DNA of 64,000 bases from Sutcliffiella horikoshii (GTDB lineage Bacteria; Bacillota; Bacilli; Bacillales; Bacillaceae_I): assembly GCF_021991925.1 (NCBI RefSeq), contig NZ_RXZI01000006.1:62001-126000 (forward strand). Direction: 5' to 3'. The position numbers were made by a program, and so were the translations under genes. Position 1 is the stretch's first letter. The number at the start of each line of letters is the position of its first letter. The notes beneath the pieces were generated by a model, which did no database searches, was not told where the DNA came from, and saw only the letters and a program-made list of their open reading frames with translations. Positions 16,800 to 26,437 of this stretch are shown one piece after another.

Positions 16800-17327
16800 A
16801 TGAATAAAAAGCAACGTTTAGTTATGCGGACAACCATTCTGCTGCTTCTTTTATTAGCGATTGGATATACGATGTACACAACCTTCTTCCAATCCAAAGA
16901 AATTGTGGATGTGGGGGATGAGGCACCTAACTTTATTCTGACCGATTTGGAAGGTAATGAAGTGATGCTGTCTGATTACCGCGGTAAAGGGGTCTTTCTG
17001 AACTTTTGGGGAACTTGGTGCAAACCATGTGAACGGGAAATGCCCTATATGGAAAACCAATATCAAGCATATAAAGACCAAGGCGTCGAAATCATTGCAG
17101 TGAATATCCAAGAAACGAACCTTGCAGTAGAGAAATTCAGGGACCGTCATGGGTTGACGTTTCCCATACCTATGGATAAACACGACCAGGTAAGGCAGGC
17201 GTATGGAATTCTTCCTTTGCCGACTACCATTCTTCTTGATGAAAATGGGAAGATAGTGAAAAAACATTCAGGTGAATTGACGGAGGCAAGAGTCAAGGAA
17301 TTCATGGAAATGATCAAGCCTGACTAG
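16800..17327 (+). CDS. resA: Thiol-disulfide oxidoreductase ResA
   Basis: ResA is a membrane-anchored, outward-facing thioredoxin-like protein that reduces the haem-binding CXXC of apocytochrome c before haem attachment. There are 175 residues: one N-terminal anchor (TTILLLLLLAIGYTMYTTFF) and an AhpC/TSA-type thioredoxin domain with the active site WCKPCE and the cis-proline loop ILPLPTTILL. The ATG follows TAGGAGAG. A TATAAT (about 16756-16761) lies upstream. It heads the resABC(DE) cluster and is followed by resB after 16 bases. Confidence 0.95.
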   Translation: MNKKQRLVMRTTILLLLLLAIGYTMYTTFFQSKEIVDVGDEAPNFILTDLEGNEVMLSDYRGKGVFLNFWGTWCKPCEREMPYMENQYQAYKDQGVEIIAVNIQETNLAVEKFRDRHGLTFPIPMDKHDQVRQAYGILPLPTTILLDENGKIVKKHSGELTEARVKEFMEMIKPD

Positions 17328-17343
17328 TAGGGAGTTTTTACGT

Positions 17344-19005
17344 ATGAATGATATTAAATGTGAATGTGGACACCTCAACCCAGAGGGTACCATTCTTTGT
17401 GAGGCGTGCGGAAAACCGACTGAAAATGACCAAAGCAAAGAAAAACTATTGGATATGCGCTATGAAGGTAGTGCAAGGCGTTCACAAACCTATAACAAAA
17501 CCATTATTGATAAAGTGTGGAACTTCTTTTCGTCCGTAAAAGTAGGAATTTGGATTATTTTCATTATCCTTGTGGCTTCATCCTTCGGGACGATCTTTCC
17601 ACAAAAGGATTATATTAACCAAGCAATTCCTCCTCATATCTATTATGAACAGGAGTATGGTTTTGCCGGTAAAATGTACTATACACTTGGATTCCACGAC
17701 CTGTATGGTTCTTGGTGGTACATGCTTCTGATAGCAGCACTTGGCATATCTCTTGTCATTGCCAGTCTGGATCGATTTATTCCACTACATAAATCGTTAA
17801 AAACCCAGAAGGTGACAAGACATGAGAGCTTCATGAAACGTCAACGTGTGTTCGGAACTACCATGGTCGATGGGGATGCGGAAGCGGAAATAGAAAAAGC
17901 AAAACAAGGATTGTTAAAAAGAAAGTTCAATGTCAGAGAAGAAGATGGGAATATCCTCGCGGAAAAAAATCGTTTTTCTAGATGGGGCCCATATGTAAAC
18001 CATATTGGAATCATCATCTTCTTGATTGGTGCCATGCTTCGCTTCTTTCCGGGTATGTATGTGGACGAAGTTGTTTGGGTACGCGAAGGGGAAACAAGGC
18101 TGGTACCAGGAACTGGTGGACAATATTACTTGAAAAATGAAGGATTTATTTTTGAAACCTATAATAGTGAATCATCAGACGAAATTTTCAACTCCGCCAT
18201 CTCCAGGGCTGGGGAGGATGCCATTGCAAGTAACTTCCAAACAAATGCCGTTCTCTATGAGCGACAAGGGGAATTCATTGTGGGGGCAGAGCCGGAATTA
18301 AAAGAAGTAAAAGATCATGCCATCCAGGTGAACCAACCATTGAAGCATGACAACTTTGCTTTTTATCAAGTGGATTATAAGTTAAATGAATTTAAAACCA
18401 TGTCCTTCCATCTTGAAAATAAGGAATCCGGAGATAATTTTGGTACAATTAAAGTAGATCTTTTAAATCCTGAATCTAGTTACGATTTAGGTGAAGGAAG
18501 ATCCATCGAACTTGTAAACTATTTTCCTGATTTCACCTTAGAAGGTGGAGAGCCAGCAACCAAGACTAGAGTGCCGAACAACCCAGCTTTTGTTTTCCGG
18601 ATGATCACACCGGATACACCTGAGGGAGAAATTGCCTTGGTCGCAATCAGACAAAACATCGAGCCAAATGGCACCAACGAAAACAAAATGACATTTGCCG
18701 GTTTTGAAACACGGAATGTTTCCGGATTGACGGTTCGAAAAGACCTTACTCTTTGGATCCTTGGACTTGGTGGTACTATCTTCATGATTGGTGTCATCCA
18801 AGGGATGTATTGGAATCACCGTCGTGTCTGGGTGAGAAAAGTAGGCAATGAGATTTTTGTTGCAGGACATACGAACAAAAATTGGTTTGGGTTAAAAAAT
18901 GAAATCAACAAAGCCTTTGAACAAACTTCCATCTCCATTCCCGTTGACCAAGTGGAAGCGGAAAAGGAACAGGAAAAAGATAGAGAAAAGAAAGAGGAGG
19001 TCTAA
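17344..19005 (+). CDS. resB: Cytochrome c biogenesis protein ResB
   Basis: ResB forms with ResC the system II haem export and ligation complex for cytochrome c. There are 553 residues. The N terminus carries a small zinc-ribbon-like pattern (CECGH ... CEACGK), then membrane segments ([50 protein letters not shown]), a large extracytoplasmic domain, a last span ([18 protein letters not shown]) and a charged tail. ATG is preceded by AGGGAG. It ends two bases before resC. Confidence 0.95.
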   Translation: MNDIKCECGHLNPEGTILCEACGKPTENDQSKEKLLDMRYEGSARRSQTYNKTIIDKVWNFFSSVKVGIWIIFIILVASSFGTIFPQKDYINQAIPPHIYYEQEYGFAGKMYYTLGFHDLYGSWWYMLLIAALGISLVIASLDRFIPLHKSLKTQKVTRHESFMKRQRVFGTTMVDGDAEAEIEKAKQGLLKRKFNVREEDGNILAEKNRFSRWGPYVNHIGIIIFLIGAMLRFFPGMYVDEVVWVREGETRLVPGTGGQYYLKNEGFIFETYNSESSDEIFNSAISRAGEDAIASNFQTNAVLYERQGEFIVGAEPELKEVKDHAIQVNQPLKHDNFAFYQVDYKLNEFKTMSFHLENKESGDNFGTIKVDLLNPESSYDLGEGRSIELVNYFPDFTLEGGEPATKTRVPNNPAFVFRMITPDTPEGEIALVAIRQNIEPNGTNENKMTFAGFETRNVSGLTVRKDLTLWILGLGGTIFMIGVIQGMYWNHRRVWVRKVGNEIFVAGHTNKNWFGLKNEINKAFEQTSISIPVDQVEAEKEQEKDREKKEEV

Positions 19006-19007
19006 AA

Positions 19008-20171
19008 ATGGCACAGCTCAGTGGAAATCTACTTTATGCTGCTTTTATCCTTTACCTTATTGGAACAGCCTTCTTTGGCGGAGCCATACGTGGAAAACAA
19101 GGCAATAAAGCTGCTAAAATAGGAATCAGTATTACCATTCTAGGTTTTATTGCCCAGCTAGGTTATTTCATTACACGCTGGATAGCGGGTGGACATGCAC
19201 CTGTCAGTAATCTGTTTGAATTTACAACATTCTTCGGGATGATGATGGTTTTAGCATTCATTGTCATTTATTTCATTTATAAAACAAGTACATTGGGCAT
19301 ATTTACATTACCGATAGCTTTGTTGCTAATTGCATATGCCGCGATGTTTCCAAGTGATATCTCACCACTTATCCCGGCGCTGCAAAGTCACTGGCTTGCA
19401 ATTCACGTATCTACGGTAGCATTGGGAATTGCCATCCTTTCCGTTAGCTTTGCCGCAGGTTTGATTTACCTTGTAAAAGTGGTAGATTATACAAAAAAAG
19501 GACAAAAGCCATTTTGGGTTGAGTTTACCCTATATGTATTGATTTCCTTCCTAGGGTTCATCCTTATCTCTATCGGATTTGGTGCAGTGGACTATGAAGC
19601 TCAATTCTCCTATATCAATAAAGAGGGTGCACAAGCACAAGTGGAATATAATTTATATCCAATTGTCGGACCCAATGAGGGTGAACTATTGACAGAAGGT
19701 AGAATGGATTCTCTCGTGAACCTTTCACCATGGATCAATACCCTTAAACTGAACACAGTGATTTGGTCTCTACTTGGGGGAGCCATCCTTTACCTGATTT
19801 TACGTCTTGTCTTAAGAAAGCCTATCGGACAAGCCTTAAAACCTGCTGTTTCAAGAGTGAACCTTAACATGGTCGATGAAATTGGGTATCGTGCTGTTAC
19901 CATTGGTTTCCCTGTATTCACACTTGGCGGTTTGATATTTGCTGCCATTTGGGCACAAATTGCCTGGTCTAGGTTCTGGGCATGGGATCCAAAGGAAGTA
20001 TGGGCATTCATTACTTGGCTATTTTATGCAGGATATCTTCACTTGCGCCTTTCTAAAGGTTGGGAAGGGGAGAAATCTGCTTGGCTGACGCTTGTCGGTT
20101 TTGCCATCATCTTATTCAATCTTATCGGAGTAAACCTAATCATTGCCGGACTTCACTCTTATGCAATGTAA
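19008..20171 (+). CDS. resC: Cytochrome c biogenesis protein ResC (CcsA type)
   Basis: A 387-residue polytopic membrane protein of the CcsA family, the haem-handling partner of ResB. The tryptophan-rich WWD-type region is represented by [32 protein letters not shown]; conserved histidines lie in spans ([30 protein letters not shown]). Translation is coupled to resB: the stop and start are two bases apart with GAGGAGG in the resB end. A probable terminator follows, so resDE can also be transcribed separately. Confidence 0.95.
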   Translation: MAQLSGNLLYAAFILYLIGTAFFGGAIRGKQGNKAAKIGISITILGFIAQLGYFITRWIAGGHAPVSNLFEFTTFFGMMMVLAFIVIYFIYKTSTLGIFTLPIALLLIAYAAMFPSDISPLIPALQSHWLAIHVSTVALGIAILSVSFAAGLIYLVKVVDYTKKGQKPFWVEFTLYVLISFLGFILISIGFGAVDYEAQFSYINKEGAQAQVEYNLYPIVGPNEGELLTEGRMDSLVNLSPWINTLKLNTVIWSLLGGAILYLILRLVLRKPIGQALKPAVSRVNLNMVDEIGYRAVTIGFPVFTLGGLIFAAIWAQIAWSRFWAWDPKEVWAFITWLFYAGYLHLRLSKGWEGEKSAWLTLVGFAIILFNLIGVNLIIAGLHSYAM

Positions 20172-20183
20172 TACCTATAATGA

Positions 20184-20210
20184 GCCTTCACAAAGTTGTG
20201 GAGGCTTTTC
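20184..20210 (+). terminator. Possible terminator or attenuator between resC and resD
   Basis: GCCTTCACA with TGTGGAGGC (one mismatch) followed by TTTTCC. Weak, so partial read-through into resD is likely. Confidence 0.5.
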
Positions 20211-20240
20211 CTACAGAATCTAGTAAGGGGGCTTAATTTA

Positions 20241-20960
20241 ATGGAAAAAGAAGTGAGAATACTTGTGGTGGATGACGAAGACCGAATTAGAAGGCTTCTG
20301 AAGATGTATCTTGAAAGGGAGAATTATGTCATTGAAGAGGCGGATAACGGTCATTCGGCGCTCGAACTAGCATTGGAAAAAGAGTACGATGTCATTCTCT
20401 TGGATATCATGATGCCTGGAATGGATGGTATGGAAGTTTGTAAAGAAATCAGAGAAAAGAAGGCAACCCCAATTATCATGCTTACGGCAAAGGGAGAAGA
20501 GACCAACCGCGTGCAGGGATTTGAGGTGGGAACTGACGATTATATCGTAAAGCCATTCAGCCCAAGAGAAGTGGTGCTGCGTGTGAAAGCGTTATTACGT
20601 CGCTCCTCTAGTACAACATTTCTTACTACCGAAACGACAACGAAGGATGTCATTGTGTTTCCACATTTGACAATTGACAATGATGCTCATCGTGTCACCT
20701 CTGAGGGAAAAGAGGTAAATCTTACACCAAAAGAATACGAGCTTCTTTATTTCTTGGCAAAATCCCCAGACAAAGTGTTTGACCGAGAACAACTACTGAA
20801 GGAAGTTTGGCAGTATGAATTCTTTGGAGATTTACGTACGGTGGATACCCATGTGAAACGTCTTCGCGAGAAATTAAACAAAGTATCGGAACCAGCATCT
20901 AAAATGATTGTCACAGTATGGGGAGTGGGCTACAAATTTGAGGTTGGCAATGAATCATGA
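20241..20960 (+). CDS. resD: Response regulator ResD
   Basis: ResD activates genes for aerobic and anaerobic respiration when phosphorylated by ResE. There are 239 residues: receiver domain (1-120) with acidic pocket VDDED, phosphoacceptor aspartate in [13 protein letters not shown], the TAKG threonine and KPF lysine; then an OmpR-type winged helix with [13 protein letters not shown] and [15 protein letters not shown] 20241 follows AAGGGGGC; the extra upstream codons in the same frame lie over the preceding hairpin. It overlaps resE by four bases. Confidence 0.96.
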   Translation: MEKEVRILVVDDEDRIRRLLKMYLERENYVIEEADNGHSALELALEKEYDVILLDIMMPGMDGMEVCKEIREKKATPIIMLTAKGEETNRVQGFEVGTDDYIVKPFSPREVVLRVKALLRRSSSTTFLTTETTTKDVIVFPHLTIDNDAHRVTSEGKEVNLTPKEYELLYFLAKSPDKVFDREQLLKEVWQYEFFGDLRTVDTHVKRLREKLNKVSEPASKMIVTVWGVGYKFEVGNES

Positions 20961-22726
20961 TTTGGAGAAGTGTCGTTGGTAAGCTCTGGCTTACCATTTT
21001 ACTTTTAGTTTCCTTTGTATTATTTGTATTGACGATTCTGTTACTTGAATTCTTTGAGAATTACCATGTACAGGAAGCCGAGAAAGACCTGACACAGGCA
21101 GCAAGTAAGATTTCGTTGATCATGGAGCAGCATGAAGATATGGATCGTTCCAAGTCCATTGCATGGGAACTGGTGGATGAAGTATCTCGCGTGGTGATTT
21201 TCACTGATAAGGGAGAGTACTCCCATTCGCCGAATCCGGAAATCGACCATCTTCCTGCAGAATTTTTCCTGAATGATCCAGAGCTTTCCCTTGTATTTGA
21301 AGATCAACCGATTGTTACAAAGAAAACGTACCTTCCAGAACTGAATATCACCGATGAAATGCATGGGGAAGTGATGATTGTCGGTATACCTTTGCATATT
21401 GACGGTAATAAAGATGGAGCTGTTTTTGTTTATCAGTCCCTCCTTGCTATAAAAGAAACGACAAAACAAACGACAAAGCTGATTTTGCTTGCAGCTGGAT
21501 TTGCCATCTTTTTGACGACCATTTTCGCTTTCTTCCTATCAACTAGAATTACTGCTCCACTCAGAAATATGAGGGAAGCGGCCTTTGAAGTTGCGCGTGG
21601 GAAATTTGACACGAAGGTTCCAATTCTAACCTCGGATGAAATAGGCGAATTGGGAATGGCTTTCAACCAAATGGGAAGACAGCTCAAATTCAATATCAAT
21701 GCCCTGAATCAGGAAAAGGAACATCTTGCAAACATTCTCAGTAGTATGGCGGATGGTGTAATCACCCTGAATCGGGATGGGACCATCCTGGTAACGAACC
21801 CACCTGCCGAAAAGTTTTTGCAGGCTTGGTTCTATCAGGAGGGGAACGCCAGTGGAGAAGACCTTCCTGGAGAGGTGAAAGAAATGTTCCAGCGGGCCAT
21901 ATCGATAGAAAAAGAGCAAAGTATTGAGTTGACCTACCAGGGGCGCACATGGGTGATTGTAATGAGTCCTCTTTACACGCAAACACATATTCGTGGTGCA
22001 GTGGCCGTTATCCGTGACATGACGGAAGAGAGAAGGCTTGATAAGCTTAGGAAAGACTTTATTGCCAATGTCTCTCATGAGCTCCGTACACCTATCTCCA
22101 TGCTTCAGGGTTACAGCGAGGCAATTGTGGACGATATAGCAGGTACGGAAGAAGAGAAAAAGGAACTGGCTTCTGTGATATATGACGAGTCTTTAAGGAT
22201 GGGAAGACTGGTAAATGACCTACTCGATTTGGCAAGAATGGAAGCAGGCCATATATCCTTGAACTATGAACAGACCGATGTCGCAACTTTTGTCGAGAAA
22301 ATCACTCGTAAATTCCAGGGGTTGGCAAAAGAAAAAGCGATTGCCCTGCATTCACTTGTAGACGGAAAGGGCTCTGTCCAAATGGATGTTGATCGGATGG
22401 AACAAGTGATGACAAACCTTGTTGATAACGCAATTCGTCACACAGCTGACGAGGGGATAATCTCCATCCAAGTTAAAATGATGGACAATGGTGTGAAAAT
22501 CGATGTGAAAGACTCCGGACATGGAATTCCTGAAGAGGATCTTCCATTTGTATTTGAACGGTTTTACAAAGCTGATAAGGCAAGAACAAGAGGGCGTGCA
22601 GGTACTGGTCTAGGATTGGCAATCGTGAAAAATATAGTGGATGCGCATCAAGGAACCATATCGGTTCACTCCAAAGAATACGAAGGCACGACATTTTCCA
22701 TGTTTATTCCGCAAAAGCTGAATTAA
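20957..22726 (+). CDS. resE: Sensor histidine kinase ResE
   Basis: A membrane kinase for ResD with 589 residues. The order is: first span ([21 protein letters not shown]), extracytoplasmic sensor, second span ([21 protein letters not shown]), HAMP, a PAS domain (about 255-365), HisKA with [16 protein letters not shown] carrying the phosphoacceptor histidine, then the ATPase domain with N box [11 protein letters not shown]1 [13 protein letters not shown] box and G2 [12 protein letters not shown]. The ATG overlaps the resD stop (ATGA), so the pair is coupled. Confidence 0.96.
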   Translation: MIWRSVVGKLWLTILLLVSFVLFVLTILLLEFFENYHVQEAEKDLTQAASKISLIMEQHEDMDRSKSIAWELVDEVSRVVIFTDKGEYSHSPNPEIDHLPAEFFLNDPELSLVFEDQPIVTKKTYLPELNITDEMHGEVMIVGIPLHIDGNKDGAVFVYQSLLAIKETTKQTTKLILLAAGFAIFLTTIFAFFLSTRITAPLRNMREAAFEVARGKFDTKVPILTSDEIGELGMAFNQMGRQLKFNINALNQEKEHLANILSSMADGVITLNRDGTILVTNPPAEKFLQAWFYQEGNASGEDLPGEVKEMFQRAISIEKEQSIELTYQGRTWVIVMSPLYTQTHIRGAVAVIRDMTEERRLDKLRKDFIANVSHELRTPISMLQGYSEAIVDDIAGTEEEKKELASVIYDESLRMGRLVNDLLDLARMEAGHISLNYEQTDVATFVEKITRKFQGLAKEKAIALHSLVDGKGSVQMDVDRMEQVMTNLVDNAIRHTADEGIISIQVKMMDNGVKIDVKDSGHGIPEEDLPFVFERFYKADKARTRGRAGTGLGLAIVKNIVDAHQGTISVHSKEYEGTTFSMFIPQKLN

Positions 22727-22772
22727 TATGCTGAGCAATAGCGAAAAATCTTGTTTTGTATGAAACATTTTC

Positions 22773-22801
22773 TTGTCATCGATAGACATATCTTGTAATA
22801 T
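22773..22801 (+). promoter_or_regulatory. Sigma-A-type promoter of the cobalamin-riboswitch locus
   Basis: TTGTCA (22773-22778), 17-bp spacer, TAATAT (22796-22801), about 30 bases upstream of the riboswitch. Confidence 0.65.
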
Positions 22802-22828
22802 GAAACTTAGTAAACTGAATAGCTAACA

Positions 22829-23041
22829 AATAGTTGGTGTCACGATGTGGCTTAATAGGGAATTTGGTGCAATGCCAAAACTGTCCCCGCAACTGTAAAT
22901 GTGGACGAAATGAGATGACCACTGTATGAATGGGCTTGAGAAATTAGGTCCCCATATGGGAAGGCTCAAAGTAGGAGGAAGCATAAGTCAGTAGACCTGC
23001 CAATTATTTTACCAGTTTCAATACTTCGGGGGTTGAGTAGG
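22829..23041 (+). ncRNA. Cobalamin riboswitch
   Basis: Diagnostic pieces are in order: GTTGGTGTCACGATGTGGCT, TTAATAGGGAA, TTGGTGCAATGCCAAAACTG, CCCCGCAACTGTAA, and the B12 box AAGTCAGTAGACCTGCC (22986-23001). A terminator hairpin lies at 23090-23119. Upstream of a DUF4430 lipoprotein and ECF S-component, it should repress expression when adenosylcobalamin is plentiful. Confidence 0.95.
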
Positions 23042-23089
23042 AGAGACGGCACAACTATGTTTATTTATTGTAATAATATGCCGTTATCA

Positions 23090-23119
23090 CCTCATCCTGA
23101 GATTTGGATGAGGTTTTTT
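23090..23119 (+). terminator. Expression-platform terminator of the cobalamin riboswitch
   Basis: CCTCATCC (23090-23097), loop TGAGATTT, GGATGAGG (23106-23113), then six T. Confidence 0.85.
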
Positions 23120-23189
23120 GTATGCTCTAACCTGGGGACCCACGTTTTACAGATCTACCAATACACATACATAAGGGGAAATGAGAAAA

Positions 23190-23606
23190 ATGAAGAATTA
23201 TTTATTATCACTAGCTGCTGCACTTACATTGGTTCTAGCAGGATGTGCAGGTGAGACCAACGAAGCAAACCAAAACACCAACAACTCGGCTCCTGTTGAA
23301 GAACAACAGGAAAACAACTTATCAACTTCCATCAAGCTGACTAAAGAAGGCGAAGAAGTCATTAGTGAGGATACATTTGAGTTTGAAGAAGGGGAATCCC
23401 TAATGGACGTGATGGATCGCAATTTTGACCTTACCACAGGTTTTGGTGGAGATTTTATTGTCGGGATTGATGGGATTGGCTCTGAAGATGAAGCGGATTA
23501 TTATTGGAACATATCAGTTAATGGGGAAAGCTTAATGGTAGGTGCAAGTGATTATACTTTAGAGGAGAACGACGAAGTACATTTTGATTATCAAAAGGTG
23601 GAATAA
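23190..23606 (+). CDS. DUF4430-type lipoprotein, predicted surface cobalamin-binding protein
   Basis: There are 138 residues: a lipoprotein signal (YLLSLAAALTLVLAGCAG, lipobox LAGC), a low-complexity Asn/Gln/Glu linker, then one domain with EEGESLMDVMDRNFDLTT, GGDFIVGIDGIG and the YYWNISVNGESLMVGASDYTLEENDEVHFDY end. This last pattern is that of DUF4430, the transcobalamin-like C-terminal domain that contacts B12. The ATG at 23190 is better spaced from AAGGGG than the ATG at 23181. With a cobalamin riboswitch upstream and an ECF S-component three bases downstream, I infer that it captures cobalamin outside the membrane. Confidence 0.8.
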   Translation: MKNYLLSLAAALTLVLAGCAGETNEANQNTNNSAPVEEQQENNLSTSIKLTKEGEEVISEDTFEFEEGESLMDVMDRNFDLTTGFGGDFIVGIDGIGSEDEADYYWNISVNGESLMVGASDYTLEENDEVHFDYQKVE

Positions 23607-23608
23607 AC

Positions 23609-24160
23609 ATGACTACCAAGAAGATAGCGTTACTGGGAATGCTGATTGCCCTTTGTGTTGTAGGAAGGATTGCGTTTGCTTCCGTACCAAATGTGCAGCC
23701 AGTAACGGCAATCATCATTATTTGTGCGTTTTGGATGGGCCCTCTCTCAGGAGTCATTCTCGCAGTAGGGACCACATTTGCTACAAACCTTGTCCTTGGT
23801 ACGGGAATGTGGACGTTTACACAGATTTTTGCATGGTCTGTCATTGGACTAGTAAGTGGAGGGTTGGGAATATGGTTTAAAAAGGTACCAGTTTTTATAC
23901 TTTCCTTATATGCCGGCCTTTGCGGATTATTTTTCGGTTTTGTTTTCTCCATCCAAAACACGGTCATAGGGGGATTTCCTTTTTTACCTTATTACTTGGC
24001 CGGCTTGCCGTTCGATATCAATCATGCCATTGGAAATGTCGTGTTCTTTATCGTGTTATATCCGATCCTTTCCAAATTGCTTAATGAAAAAGCACCCTTT
24101 ATTGTGAAAAGAAAGGGTGCCTTACCTGAATACATGATGAGCAGTACGTATAAGAAATAA
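23609..24160 (+). CDS. ECF transporter S component, predicted cobalamin-specific (CbrT-like)
   Basis: A 183-residue membrane protein with about six hydrophobic segments: IALLGMLIALCVVGRIAFA, AIIIICAFWMGPLSGVILA, TQIFAWSVIGLVSGGLGIWF, VFILSLYAGLCGLFFGFVF and a C-terminal pair. This is the fold of substrate-binding S subunits of energy-coupling-factor transporters, which share a common EcfA-A'-T module encoded elsewhere. Substrate is inferred from the cobalamin riboswitch and the DUF4430 lipoprotein in the same transcript, not from residues. GGTGGA precedes the ATG. A solid terminator follows. Confidence 0.8.
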   Translation: MTTKKIALLGMLIALCVVGRIAFASVPNVQPVTAIIIICAFWMGPLSGVILAVGTTFATNLVLGTGMWTFTQIFAWSVIGLVSGGLGIWFKKVPVFILSLYAGLCGLFFGFVFSIQNTVIGGFPFLPYYLAGLPFDINHAIGNVVFFIVLYPILSKLLNEKAPFIVKRKGALPEYMMSSTYKK

Positions 24161-24168
24161 ATCGAGGA

Positions 24169-24200
24169 GCGTCAGTACCCATCGGGTGTTGACGCTTTTT
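24169..24200 (+). terminator. Terminator of the cobalamin uptake locus
   Basis: GCGTCAGTACCC (24169-24180), loop ATC, GGGTGTTGACGC (24184-24195), T run. Confidence 0.85.
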
Positions 24201-24375
24201 ACAATTAGACTAGGAATAGGTCGAAATATGTATAAAGCAAGTGGGGGAAATGCCTACAAATATCCCTATAATCCATCAAGGACATCCAGTATACTTAAAA
24301 GAAGGATAGAAATTTGCAAGAAAAAAATACCAAAATACATCTAGTCAAATTGTAATTTTTTTAATATATTTGTAA

Positions 24376-24402
24376 TGTAACTTTTTCACTATAATATGCG
24401 AC
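24376..24402 (+). promoter_or_regulatory. ECF sigma promoter, probable SigX autoregulation
   Basis: TGTAAC (24376-24381), exactly 17 bp, then CGAC (24399-24402), 24 bases before the sigX ATG. TGTAAC-N17-CGAC is the recognition pattern known for SigX and related ECF factors, so the operon probably activates itself. An overlapping TATAAT also exists at 24390-24395. Confidence 0.75.
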
Positions 24403-24426
24403 TAATGAAATGAACGGAGGGAAACT

Positions 24427-24963
24427 ATGAATACCGTTTTTCAAGAGCTCTATGAAAAATATCACCAGGATGTATATCAATTCTTATATTACATGGTGAA
24501 CAATAAGGAGCAAGCGGAAGACCTCGTTCAAGAAGTTTATATAAAAGTTTTGCGTTCCTATGATCGTTTCGAAGGAAAAAGCAGTGAAAAGACATGGCTC
24601 TTTTCCATAGCTAAACATGTCGCCATCGATTCCTTCCGTAAACATAAAGGATGGAAAAACAAACTACTTGAAACATTTGACTGGAATAAACAACAAGTCA
24701 GAGATCACGCTCCTCTACCAGAAGAGATAGCTCTTCAAAATGAACAAGTCCAACAAATGTACCGGTGTTTGGATAAATGTAAAGTCGATCATCGGCTGGT
24801 CCTTGTCCTACGGTACATACAAGCCTTATCTATTCAAGAAACTGCCCAGATTCTGGGTTGGACGGAAAGTAAGGTGAAAACAACTCAGCATAGAGCCTTA
24901 AAGGTCTTAAAGGCATATATGGAAGAACTTCAAGAGAAAGGAGGGAACAGCAATGCGTCATAA
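24427..24963 (+). CDS. sigX: ECF-type RNA polymerase sigma factor SigX
   Basis: A 178-residue extracytoplasmic-function sigma factor. Region 2 is visible as FLYYMVNNKEQAEDLVQEVYIKVL and KTWLFSIAKHVAIDSFRKHK; region 4 as VLVLRYIQALSIQETAQILGWTESKVKTTQHRALKVLK. In bacilli SigX controls cell-envelope charge and fatty-acid functions and is held by RsiX. It is preceded by its own ECF promoter and overlaps rsiX by 11 bases, giving coupled synthesis with its anti-sigma factor. In B. subtilis it directly follows resE; here the B12 locus lies between. Confidence 0.93.
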   Translation: MNTVFQELYEKYHQDVYQFLYYMVNNKEQAEDLVQEVYIKVLRSYDRFEGKSSEKTWLFSIAKHVAIDSFRKHKGWKNKLLETFDWNKQQVRDHAPLPEEIALQNEQVQQMYRCLDKCKVDHRLVLVLRYIQALSIQETAQILGWTESKVKTTQHRALKVLKAYMEELQEKGGNSNAS

Positions 24964-26230
24964 CGATGAAGACCAAATGGAAAAGCTCTTGAGGCAAATG
25001 CCTAAAATTAAAGATGATCGGGATCCGAAACATATATATAATGAAATTCAACCGAAGTTAGCAAATGCACCTCGCCGAACGAAATTTATGCCTGCGGTCG
25101 CATTGGTGGCAGCCTTATTCATTGTAGCAATTATCGGACCAATGTTTTTCAATAACATGCAATTTGATATGAGTTTGAGCGGTTCTAATGCAAATAGCGG
25201 ATCAGAAGAGAACATGGATATGGCTACGATGGATGCGCATGAAGCCTTTGATGACTCTGAAGGTGAAACGGAAACAAGCCGCAACCAAATAAGTGAGGAA
25301 GAAGATATTTCCCTAAAGGATGAATCGCAAGCAGATGAATTTGCCGCAGCTGAAATAATGACTGCGGATCAAAAAAGCTTTGTAGTTACAAGTTTTAATG
25401 AGGCTGCGGAATATGCGGTGACGATAGGTGCTTCCTTATCTGAAGTGGATACCATCCCATTTGGAGGTTCAACTACTACATTGACCCTAATTGTTCCCAA
25501 AGAGGAAGGTCAGACGTATGTAGACGCTTTAAACAAAGTTCGTGGCAATATTTCTTATGAAAGCTACGGTTTAGGGAAGCCATTCATTAATGATAATGGA
25601 ATGGTTACGGAAGAACTTGACGCGGCGGGAAATCGCGTTCCTGTTGTTGATATAACGAAGATGAATAAAGGTCTTTCATCTTTTCAAGACCCATTGTTTC
25701 ACCAGGAATTAATTAATACTTTCAGTCTACACTACACCCAAGTTCAATTAAGTGATAATGGTAACAAAGTGAATGTAGGGATAGGTAATACAGTATACGA
25801 AGGACCTATTGTATTTGAACGAAATCAAAAACGTGCTTATTATAAGTACTATGCAGGCTCGCGTCCGCTTTTAGTTGCAGGCCATGACCGATTTAAAACG
25901 ATTGGGGATACACTTAAGGCTATGACAAGCGCTCCAGAACAAGCTGATTATAGCAAGCTTGAGCCTTCCATCCCAGACACGGTGAAAGTGGATGGGGTGA
26001 TGATTGAAAATGATGGAGCGATAGCCCGCATCAAACTAGCTGATAGCAGTGTGCTTGAAGATAACGAAGAAACGATCTTCGCCCTTGAAGCGATGCTGAT
26101 GGTAGCAAAAGAATTCGGCCTGATGGGTGTAGTTTTTGAGTCCTCCCAAAGCGGAACCATCGGTACCATCACACTCAATGAAGAGGTAAGTGTCCCTTTT
26201 TCACCGAATCCAATCCCTTATAGTGAGTAA
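24953..26230 (+). CDS. rsiX: Anti-sigma-X factor RsiX
   Basis: A 425-residue single-span membrane protein. Residues 1-40 are the cytoplasmic sigma-binding part, then FMPAVALVAALFIVAIIGPMFF is the span, followed by an acidic Ser/Asn-rich segment (about residues 65-130) and a large extracytoplasmic region with the duplicated pattern ending in GTITLNEEVSVPFSPNPIPYSE. From memory the B. subtilis protein is shorter (near 370 residues); the extra length seems to be the acidic linker. ATG follows AAAGGAGGG and overlaps sigX. Confidence 0.9.
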   Translation: MRHNDEDQMEKLLRQMPKIKDDRDPKHIYNEIQPKLANAPRRTKFMPAVALVAALFIVAIIGPMFFNNMQFDMSLSGSNANSGSEENMDMATMDAHEAFDDSEGETETSRNQISEEEDISLKDESQADEFAAAEIMTADQKSFVVTSFNEAAEYAVTIGASLSEVDTIPFGGSTTTLTLIVPKEEGQTYVDALNKVRGNISYESYGLGKPFINDNGMVTEELDAAGNRVPVVDITKMNKGLSSFQDPLFHQELINTFSLHYTQVQLSDNGNKVNVGIGNTVYEGPIVFERNQKRAYYKYYAGSRPLLVAGHDRFKTIGDTLKAMTSAPEQADYSKLEPSIPDTVKVDGVMIENDGAIARIKLADSSVLEDNEETIFALEAMLMVAKEFGLMGVVFESSQSGTIGTITLNEEVSVPFSPNPIPYSE

Positions 26231-26262
26231 GTAAAAGCGTGCATTTGTGCACGCTTTTACTG
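26230..26262 (+). terminator. Terminator after rsiX
   Basis: AGTAAAAGCGTGC (26230-26242), loop ATTTGT, GCACGCTTTTACT (26249-26261), then GTTTC. Confidence 0.8.
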
Positions 26263-26437
26263 TTTCAAGATGCGTTTTCCTAAAAGGCTAGGTTAGACCC
26301 AACATGTCCTTATCTCATATGTAAAGAAAATCATCGCGACTCCCTCCTTATTAAGTTTCCGTTAATTCTGAAAATACTCCCCAAACTTTCTTAGAATAGT
26401 AGTATAATTAGCAAAAAAAGAGAGGGGACAACAAAAT

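Noticed and set aside
20196-20240. Longer N terminus for resD
   Set aside because: The extra codons overlap the preceding hairpin and lack a ribosome site, while AAGGGGGC fits the ATG at 20241.
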